Shown: one piece after another, positions 58,421 to 64,000 of the stretch
Layout: every line of letters begins with the position of its first letter
Numbering within the stretch: the first letter of the stretch is position 1
Origin: Vibrio tubiashii
Lineage (GTDB): Bacteria; Pseudomonadota; Gammaproteobacteria; Enterobacterales; Vibrionaceae
Assembly: GCA_000775715.1 (NCBI GenBank)
Contig: JRWQ01000009.1
Span: 143,196-207,195 of the forward strand
Length of the DNA stretch: 64,000 nt
Reading direction: 5' to 3'
Program-made: the position numbers and the translations under genes
The notes under the pieces: generated by a model
Databases searched by the model: none
Seen by the model: the letters and a program-made list of their open reading frames with translations, nothing else
Told to the model about the DNA's origin: nothing

Positions 58421-58476
58421 GGAGAATTCTATCCTTGGTAATAAACCTGTGAGCGTTAACTCACAGGCTATATCAA

Positions 58477-58800
58477 TTACACGTTGAAGCTTTCACCACA
58501 ACCACATTCGCTTTTTGCATTTGGGTTATTGAACTCAAACCCTTCGTTCAAGCCTTCTTTAACGTAATCAAGCTCAGTACCGTCTAAGTATACGAGGCTC
58601 TTTTGGTCAATAATAACCTTTACGCCTTCGTGCTCGAATACTGAGTCTTCTTCGTTCAGCTCATCAACGAATTCAAGTACGTATGCCATACCAGAACACC
58701 CGGTCGTTTTCACACCCAAGCGTAAACCGATACCTTTACCTCGGTTTTCAAGGAATGTTCTAACGCGACTAGCCGCGGTTTCTGTCATTGTAATGGCCAT
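58477..58800 (-). CDS. iscA: A-type Fe-S carrier IscA
   Basis: A 107-residue scaffold/carrier. The three conserved cysteines are at [10 protein letters not shown] (near residue 35) and the C-terminal [11 protein letters not shown] (CGC pair, near residues 99-101). Length is exact for IscA (107 in E. coli). Confidence 0.96.
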   Translation of the reverse strand: MAITMTETAASRVRTFLENRGKGIGLRLGVKTTGCSGMAYVLEFVDELNEEDSVFEHEGVKVIIDQKSLVYLDGTELDYVKEGLNEGFEFNNPNAKSECGCGESFNV

Positions 58801-58867
58801 ACTGCACCTTAGTTTTTCTATTTGGCGAATGAAATGGGGGTTGGGATCCCCATTATATACAGATTAC

Positions 58868-59251
58868 TTATTCTTGGTGTTTTTTCTTGTAGTCAGCAAC
58901 CGCTGCTTTGATTGCGTCTTCTGCAAGAATCGAGCAGTGAACCTTAACAGGAGGAAGCTCTAGTTCTTCAGCAATTTCAGCGTTTTTAATTGCTGCTGCT
59001 TCATCAACGCTTTTACCTTTAACCCACTCTGTCACTAGTGAGCTCGATGCGATCGCACTACCACAACCGTAAGTCTTGAACTTCGCGTCCTCGATAATAC
59101 CTTCTGGTGTTACTTTGATCTGAAGTTTCATTACGTCACCACATGCAGGAGCGCCAACCATGCCGCTACCCACTGTAGGATCTTCTTTATCAAATGAACC
59201 TACGTTACGTGGGTTCTCGTAGTGATCAATTACTTTTTCGCTATATGCCAT
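58868..59251 (-). CDS. iscU: Fe-S scaffold protein IscU
   Basis: A 127-residue scaffold on which clusters are built. The cluster-binding cysteines are at GAPACGDVMKLQ, KTYGCGSAIASSS and VHCSILAEDAIK. The HscA-binding LPPVKVHC motif is intact. It follows iscS by 51 bp. Confidence 0.97.
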   Translation of the reverse strand: MAYSEKVIDHYENPRNVGSFDKEDPTVGSGMVGAPACGDVMKLQIKVTPEGIIEDAKFKTYGCGSAIASSSLVTEWVKGKSVDEAAAIKNAEIAEELELPPVKVHCSILAEDAIKAAVADYKKKHQE

Positions 59252-59302
59252 GATATTTACCTCGAATCCTCTATTTCTATCCTTGGAATGACTCAGTCAC
59301 TA

Positions 59303-60517
59303 TTAGTGGTGCGCCCACTCAACTGTGTTCAGGTCAATTCCTTCTTTGTACATATCCCATAGAGGAGACATGTCACGCAGCTTAGTTACTGCTGTACGAA
59401 TTTGTTCGATTGCGTAGTCGACCTCTTCTTCAGTCGTCGCACGACCAAATGAGAATCGAACCGAGCTATGCGCTAGCTCATCATCTAAACCTAGAGCACG
59501 AAGAACGTAAGAAGGTTCTAAACTTGCTGAAGTACATGCACTACCTGAAGAAACCGCTAGGTCTTTAAGTGACATCAGCAGCGACTCACCTTCAACGAAA
59601 GCAAAACTTACATTTAGATTATGTGGAACACGCTGCTCAAGATCACCGTTGACTGTGACAGCTTCAAGGTCTTTAACACCGTCAAGGAGACGATTACGTA
59701 GAGCCAGAGCATGATCAAAGTCTTTCTGCATTTCTTCTTTCGCAATGCGGAATGCTTCACCCATACCCACAATTTGGTGGGTTGGTAGAGTACCAGAGCG
59801 GAAACCACGCTCATGACCGCCACCATGCATTTGAGCTTCAAGGCGAATACGTGGCTTACGACGTACATACAGTGCGCCGATACCTTTTGGTCCATAAATT
59901 TTATGTGCTGACATAGAGATCAGATCAACTTTCATCTCTTGAACGTCAATCGGCAATTTACCTGCTGACTGAGCCGCGTCGACATGGAATACAATCTTGC
60001 GCTCACGGCACATTTCGCCGATCGAAGCGATATCTTGAATAACACCAATCTCATTGTTTACGTGCATGATAGAAACAAGCACTGTATCGTCACGCATCGC
60101 CGCTTGAAGCTTATTTAGGTCAATAATGCCATTTGCTTCCGGCTCTAGGTAAGTCACCTCGAATCCTTCGCGCTCAAGTTGACGGCATGGGTCTAGAACG
60201 GCTTTGTGTTCTGTTTTACAGGTAATTACGTGCTTACCCTTCTTCGAATAGAAGCGTGCAGCGCCTTTAATAGCAAGGTTATCTGACTCTGTTGCGCCAG
60301 AAGTAAATACGATTTCACGCGGGTCTGCGTTCAGTAGGTCTGCGATCTGCTCACGAGCGGTATCTACTGCTTCTTCTGCCTGCCAGCCATATCTGTGTGA
60401 ACGTGATGCTGGGTTGCCAAACGTACCGTCCATAGTCATGTACTGAACCATTTTTTCAGCTACACGAGGATCAACAGGACAGGTCGCTGAATAATCTAAG
60501 TAAATAGGCAGTTTCAT
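59303..60517 (-). CDS. iscS: Cysteine desulfurase IscS
   Basis: A 404-residue PLP enzyme that supplies sulfur to IscU and tRNA thiolation. The PLP lysine is in [14 protein letters not shown] near residue 206, and the mobile-loop cysteine in [16 protein letters not shown] near residue 328. The N-terminus [19 protein letters not shown] and length match the family. It starts 29 bp after iscR with GGAG upstream. Confidence 0.97.
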   Translation of the reverse strand: MKLPIYLDYSATCPVDPRVAEKMVQYMTMDGTFGNPASRSHRYGWQAEEAVDTAREQIADLLNADPREIVFTSGATESDNLAIKGAARFYSKKGKHVITCKTEHKAVLDPCRQLEREGFEVTYLEPEANGIIDLNKLQAAMRDDTVLVSIMHVNNEIGVIQDIASIGEMCRERKIVFHVDAAQSAGKLPIDVQEMKVDLISMSAHKIYGPKGIGALYVRRKPRIRLEAQMHGGGHERGFRSGTLPTHQIVGMGEAFRIAKEEMQKDFDHALALRNRLLDGVKDLEAVTVNGDLEQRVPHNLNVSFAFVEGESLLMSLKDLAVSSGSACTSASLEPSYVLRALGLDDELAHSSVRFSFGRATTEEEVDYAIEQIRTAVTKLRDMSPLWDMYKEGIDLNTVEWAHH

Positions 60518-60546
60518 TTTCTACTCCAATGTAACAGGCAAGCCGC

Positions 60547-61053
60547 TTATGAGCGGACATTTACACCGATGGGTGCGGTGTTTGTATTTTTTGTAGCAAA
60601 CCCATGATTTACGGCAAGATCGATATCTTGTCGGTCAGAAATTTCTAGCACTTCGTTATCAATCATTAGCTCACCAAGAGTAATGTTGTTCAAGAAGTCA
60701 CTGATACGTGAACTTAAGTCACGCCATAGTGTATGTGTTAGGCAACGAGTTCCACCTTGGCAATCTCCTTTGCCGTTGCACTTAGTCGCATCTACAGATT
60801 CATCAACTGCGGCGATAACCGTACCGATCGCAATTGAATGAGCATCTTCACCAAGGCGGTAACCACCACCTGGACCACGCACACTAGCGACTAAGCCAGC
60901 TTTGCGTAACTTAGAAAACAGTTGCTCTAAGTATGATAAAGAGATGCCTTGACGCTCTGAAATATCAGCCAGAGGTACTGGGTTTTGTTGCGAATGCAGA
61001 GCCACATCTAACATGGCTGTCACTGCGTATCTTCCTTTAGATGTAAGTCTCAT
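60547..61053 (-). CDS. iscR: Fe-S sensing regulator IscR
   Basis: A 168-residue Rrf2-family regulator (ATG at 61053, [20 protein letters not shown]). The winged helix covers residues 1-70 and the [2Fe-2S]-binding cysteines are in [14 protein letters not shown] (C-x5-C-x5-C, near 92-104). With cluster it represses the isc operon from type 1 sites, and two such sites lie directly upstream (61096-61145). Confidence 0.97.
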   Translation of the reverse strand: MRLTSKGRYAVTAMLDVALHSQQNPVPLADISERQGISLSYLEQLFSKLRKAGLVASVRGPGGGYRLGEDAHSIAIGTVIAAVDESVDATKCNGKGDCQGGTRCLTHTLWRDLSSRISDFLNNITLGELMIDNEVLEISDRQDIDLAVNHGFATKNTNTAPIGVNVRS

Positions 61054-61095
61054 ATAACACCATATCCACACCGTTTATGTGGTATGAATTCTTTC

Positions 61096-61145
61096 ATACC
61101 CGACTGTTTTGGTCAAGTATTTAATTGACTATTTTAGTCAGGTAT
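61096..61145 (-). promoter_or_regulatory. iscR: Tandem IscR type 1 sites and iscR promoter
   Basis: Two abutting 25-bp sites, 61096-61120 and 61121-61145. Read on the minus strand each has ATAC..TGAC....AGTC, matching the type 1 consensus ATASYYGACTRWWWYAGTC. The first overlaps a promoter with TTGACC as -35 and AAGAAT as -10 (17-bp spacer), which explains autorepression. Confidence 0.85.
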
Positions 61146-61172
61146 TTATCCCTTGACTCTGAAGGGACTAAT

Positions 61173-61898
61173 TTACTTAGAGATACGCTTTTCTATGGAA
61201 GTCAAAATACCACGTAGAATATTGAGTTCTTGAGACTCTGGTCTAGCTCGGTTAAACAGTCGACGTAGCTTATTCATTACCTTACCAGGTTGTTCTTCAC
61301 TGATAAATTGGGTCTCTTTAGCCACTTTTTCAAGGTGCGTGAAAAATAATTCTAATTCATTATGCCTTGGATATTCGGTCGTTTGTTGCGACTCATATTG
61401 GCTTTGCTCTTTATCTAAGTAAGCCATCCGAATTTCATAGCTAAGAGTCTGAACCGCCATCGCTAAATTGAGCGAACTATACTCCGGGTTGGCAGGAATA
61501 CATACATGATAATGACACGTTTGCAGCTCATCATTCGTAAGCCCTGTACGTTCACGGCCAAAGACAAGAGCAACAGGTGCTGACTCGCCCTCTTCAACAA
61601 ACTTCCGCCCACACTCACGTGGTTCTAACATCGGCCACTCTAAGGTACGAGAGCGTGCACTTGAGCCAACCACTAACGCACAATCTTCTACAGCTTTATT
61701 CAATGTAGAGACAACTTTGGCATTCTGAGCGATATCTGCTGCACCAGCGGCTAAAGCAAGTGTCTGCTCATCTACAGTACACTGAGGATCGACTAGCACT
61801 AGGTTAGATAGGCCCATAACCTTCATAGCGCGGGCTGCAGAGCCGATATTTCCAGGGTGAGATGTGCCGACTAAAACGACTTTAACATTGTTGAGCAT
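61173..61898 (-). CDS. trmJ: tRNA (cytidine/uridine-32-2'-O)-methyltransferase TrmJ
   Basis: A 241-residue SPOUT methyltransferase that methylates ribose 32 of certain tRNAs. Motif [22 protein letters not shown] near residues 9-30 is motif 1 of the SpoU family, [15 protein letters not shown] near residue 115 is motif 2 and [21 protein letters not shown] near residue 136 is motif 3. The start at 61898 is preferred because a GGA lies upstream and the frame opens at [12 protein letters not shown]. It lies between suhB and iscR, as in E. coli. Confidence 0.94.
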   Translation of the reverse strand: MLNNVKVVLVGTSHPGNIGSAARAMKVMGLSNLVLVDPQCTVDEQTLALAAGAADIAQNAKVVSTLNKAVEDCALVVGSSARSRTLEWPMLEPRECGRKFVEEGESAPVALVFGRERTGLTNDELQTCHYHVCIPANPEYSSLNLAMAVQTLSYEIRMAYLDKEQSQYESQQTTEYPRHNELELFFTHLEKVAKETQFISEEQPGKVMNKLRRLFNRARPESQELNILRGILTSIEKRISK

Positions 61899-62076
61899 TA
61901 ACGATTTCCAAACGCAAAAATTAAGCTGCAAGATAGTAACATATACCTGAGTAAAATAGTCAGGTCCTCTCAGCGATAAAAACTAAAAGTTCAAAAAATA
62001 ACCACTTCCATTTCACCGTTTATCTGGTATACTGCCGCCCGTTTTTCTGTTCTTTAACATCCGTTGGGAAATTAGT

Positions 62077-62880
62077 ATGCATCCAATGCTTAATATCGCT
62101 ATTCGTGCTGCACGAAAAGCTGGCAATCATATTGCTAAATCTTTAGAAAATGCTGAGAAGATCGAATCGACTCAAAAAGGCGCGAATGACTTTGTTACTA
62201 ACGTAGACAAAGAAGCTGAAACTATCATCATCGATACCATCAAGGCTTCTTACCCTGAGCACGAAATCGTTGCTGAGGAAAACGGCGTAATCGAAGGTAA
62301 AGATAAAGACGTACAATGGATCATCGACCCACTGGATGGCACAACAAACTTCGTTAAAGGTTTGCCACACTTCTCTGTATCTATCGCAGTACGCATCAAA
62401 GGTAAAACTGAAGTTGCGTGTGTTTACGATCCAATGCTAAACGAGCTATTCACTGCACAGCGTGGTGCTGGAGCTCAACTAAATAACGCTCGTATCCGCG
62501 TTAAACAGCTAAAAGATCTACAAGGTACTGTTTTAGCAACAGGTTTCCCATTCAAGCAGAAGCAACATTCTGAGTCTTACTTCAAGATTATGTCATCTCT
62601 ATTTGTAGATTGTGCTGACTTCCGTCGCACTGGTTCTGCTGCTCTAGATCTATGTTACCTAGCAGCTAGCCGTGTTGATGGTTACTTCGAGCTTGGCCTT
62701 AAGCCGTGGGATATCGCTGCGGGTGAACTAATTGCTCGTGAAGCTGGCGCTATCGTAACTGATTTCGCAGGCGGTACAGACTACATGAAGTCAGGTAATG
62801 TTGTCGCTTCAAGTGCTCGCGGCGTAAAAGGTATGCTTAAGCACATCCGTGAGAACGGCAATGAAGCACTACTAAAATAA
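62077..62880 (+). CDS. suhB: Inositol-1-monophosphatase SuhB
   Basis: A 267-residue lithium-sensitive phosphatase that also acts as an rRNA antitermination/ribosome-maturation factor in E. coli. Metal-binding motifs are WIIDPLDGTTNFVKGLPHF (near residue 82) and WDIAAGELIAREAGAIVTD (near residue 212), plus GAQLNNARI. Length matches the family. It is divergent from trmJ, which mirrors the E. coli suhB-trmJ arrangement. Confidence 0.96.
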   Translation: MHPMLNIAIRAARKAGNHIAKSLENAEKIESTQKGANDFVTNVDKEAETIIIDTIKASYPEHEIVAEENGVIEGKDKDVQWIIDPLDGTTNFVKGLPHFSVSIAVRIKGKTEVACVYDPMLNELFTAQRGAGAQLNNARIRVKQLKDLQGTVLATGFPFKQKQHSESYFKIMSSLFVDCADFRRTGSAALDLCYLAASRVDGYFELGLKPWDIAAGELIAREAGAIVTDFAGGTDYMKSGNVVASSARGVKGMLKHIRENGNEALLK

Positions 62881-62910
62881 TATCTAGCTCCGTCACAGCT
62901 GAAAGTATTC

Positions 62911-62938
62911 GCCCACTCAATTGAGTGGGCTTTTTTAT
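62911..62938 (+). terminator. Terminator after suhB
   Basis: Perfect palindrome GCCCACTCAA / TTGAGTGGGC with no unpaired loop, followed by TTTTTT. Confidence 0.92.
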
Positions 62939-62989
62939 ATTAGCTATAATTATTATCACAATGTTTCAATCTAGCTTGTGTCGTAGAAT

Positions 62990-63688
62990 ATGAACTTTTG
63001 GCCTACGTTAGTATTAATACCTTCTCTCTCATGCGCCCAAACTCTTGTTATAGCTATAGAGGATTACCCTCCCCACACTTCTAGCCAAAACCCAAACCAC
63101 CAAAGGCTTCAAGCTCCTGTAACGGACGTATTTGAATCTTTAGGCTATGAAGTGAAGTATGTTTATACCTCTTGGGCGAGAGCCTTAAAGGGGGTTAAAT
63201 CGGGAAAGTTTGACCTAACTTATCCTTGGTTCGAAAATAAAAATAGACGCGATGAATTTGTTCTCTCAACATCCCTAATGACGCAAAAAGTCGTGTTTTT
63301 TCATCGAAAAGATAGAGATTTTGATTGGCAGAACAAGTCTGATCTCGAGAAGTATACTTTGGGCTCAGTAGTAGACTACACAGCGCGCGATATATTAATA
63401 GATATGGGGTTAACTCCTTTCACCGGCAATACTGACAAGTACATTTTCCAGCTTCTTTATAAAGGTCGTATTGACGCTTATCCTGCTACCATTGAGACAG
63501 GCCAAATGCGCATAGATCAAATACTCTCACCTAGCCAAGCCGAAACCATTACCTATCATAATAAACCTTTATTTGAGCAGGACATGTATATTCTGTTCAA
63601 CAAAGATAAGTTCCTCAAATCGGCATTACCAAAACAGTTCAATCAACTGTGGAGCGAATATCTGTCGGCTAAAGATCAAACTAATTAA
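62990..63688 (+). CDS. Solute-binding-like periplasmic protein
   Basis: A 232-residue protein with a short N-terminal hydrophobic leader (FWPTLVLIPSLSCAQ) and a mature part resembling the ABC-transporter PBP type 2 substrate-binding fold: LVIAIEDYPPHTSS, SWARALKGVKSGKFDLTYPWF (near residue 60), LEKYTLGSVVDYTARD and KPLFEQDMYILFNKDK. The ligand is unknown and no permease is nearby. The start is ATG with a weak ribosome-binding site. It lies between suhB and the tRNA genes on the opposite strand. Confidence 0.72.
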   Translation: MNFWPTLVLIPSLSCAQTLVIAIEDYPPHTSSQNPNHQRLQAPVTDVFESLGYEVKYVYTSWARALKGVKSGKFDLTYPWFENKNRRDEFVLSTSLMTQKVVFFHRKDRDFDWQNKSDLEKYTLGSVVDYTARDILIDMGLTPFTGNTDKYIFQLLYKGRIDAYPATIETGQMRIDQILSPSQAETITYHNKPLFEQDMYILFNKDKFLKSALPKQFNQLWSEYLSAKDQTN

Positions 63689-63735
63689 GGCTCTAGTCTT
63701 TTGTCAGGGACGCCTAGTCTAGTACTTTTAGAAGA

Positions 63736-63824
63736 TGGCAGGAGTAGACCACGCTGGCGCTCCACAGATTCGAACTCCCAACACGCGCATCTTTTGGGTA
63801 TCGGCGGAATCCGCTGCTTTGGCT
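63736..63824 (-). pseudogene. Degenerate tRNA-Trp-like copy
   Basis: The stretch shares AGCAGCGGATTCC and a run of about 20 bases spanning the T-arm side (GCGTGTTGGGAGTTCGAATC) with the tRNA-Trp gene next to it, plus the CCTGCCA end. The parts between differ: the anticodon-loop 3' half is replaced by an unrelated insert of about 16 bases and the T-arm/acceptor junction by about 20 extra bases; the 5' acceptor strand and D-arm are absent. It cannot fold as a tRNA. It is a decayed duplicate, and a degraded terminator-like copy may follow at 63688-63720. Confidence 0.7.
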
Positions 63825-63834
63825 CGTATATACG

Positions 63835-63864
63835 AAAAAGGCTCCAGTCTTTCGACTAGAGCCT
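63835..63864 (-). terminator. Terminator of the tRNA-Trp transcript
   Basis: GGCTCCAGTC / GACTAGAGCC stem (one mismatch) with a 4-base loop. On the minus strand TTTTT follows, about 7 bases after the tRNA-Trp 3' end. Confidence 0.82.
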
Positions 63865-63870
63865 TGAATG

Positions 63871-63947
<77 letters not shown>

Positions 63948-63983
63948 GTAGTTGTTTTAAAGACTTAACTTTGTCTGAAAAAG

Positions 63984-64000
63984 TGGCGGAGTGGACGGGA
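63984..64000 (-). tRNA. tRNA-Asp, 3' end only (cut by window edge)
   Basis: The minus-strand reading TCCCGTCCACTCCGCCA is the 3' end of tRNA-Asp in vibrios and enterobacteria (acceptor 3' strand plus CCA). Only 17 bases are in the window. An Asp-Trp pair at the end of an rRNA operon is the arrangement known from E. coli rrnC, so an rRNA operon probably lies to the right. Confidence 0.7.

Overview
The window reads as chromosomal DNA of a Vibrio (Gammaproteobacteria, Vibrionaceae). The evidence is the Vibrio-type 343-residue DapD, an OxyR2/Prx2 pair with the same residue numbers I recall for Vibrio vulnificus, the complete isc operon, the queA-tgt-yajC-secD-secF operon and the overall codon use. 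I cannot fix the species. Almost all coding regions are intact, and I see no insertion sequence, prophage or CRISPR array.

Layout. (a) 184-1838: a tRNA-hydroxylation gene (trhP/yegQ) with a ferredoxin (yfhL). (b) 2090-9729, minus strand: mepA, a DUF1904 gene, a hypothetical gene, then secF, secD, yajC, tgt and queA in their classic operon order. A 7-bp tandem repeat sits between queA and tgt. (c) 10056-12727: a CBS-domain protein and a chemotaxis receptor. (d) 12728-13711: almost 1 kb without a convincing protein gene but with strong RNA-like structure, including a candidate FNR-controlled small RNA. (e) 13712-15421: divergent oxyR2-like and prx2-like genes. (f) 15823-21325: dapD, then glpK, glpR and glpD with a shared operator-like element. 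(g) 21401-32956: nnrS, a gamma-glutamylcyclotransferase, an aldo/keto reductase with a divergent LysR gene, ahpC and ahpF each behind a near-identical OxyR-type box, a TetR/metallo-hydrolase divergent pair with a clear operator, and a LysR/chrA divergent pair.

(h) 33006-45764, minus strand: a complete Tad (Flp-type IVb) pilus operon in the order flp, flp2, tadV, AAA+ ATPase, rcpC, rcpA, small lipoprotein, tadG, two tadE-like pseudopilins, tadZ, tadA, tadB, tadC, tadD. A divergent AraC-family gene (46216-46953) probably controls it. The AAA+ ATPase with an N-terminal winged-helix-like region is not one of the standard Tad components I know, and it is the most interesting protein here. (i) 47131-51065: an acyl-CoA synthetase, two LysR genes and a DUF1127 gene. 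(j) 51121-53861: a stand-alone second EF-G and ndk. (k) 53920-61053: pepB and the full iscRSUA-hscBA-fdx-iscX operon behind two abutting IscR-type sites. (l) 61173-64000: trmJ, suhB, a solute-binding-like protein, then a tRNA-Trp gene with a degenerate tRNA-Trp-like copy downstream and the 3' end of tRNA-Asp at the window edge. That tRNA order suggests that a ribosomal RNA operon lies just outside.

The recurring themes are peroxide defence (OxyR2-Prx2, AhpCF), glycerol use (glp), iron-sulfur assembly (isc) and surface attachment (Tad). The candidates most worth a second look are the Tad-linked AAA+ ATPase, the structured intergenic region at 12.7-13.7 kb, and the hairpin between the two pilin genes.
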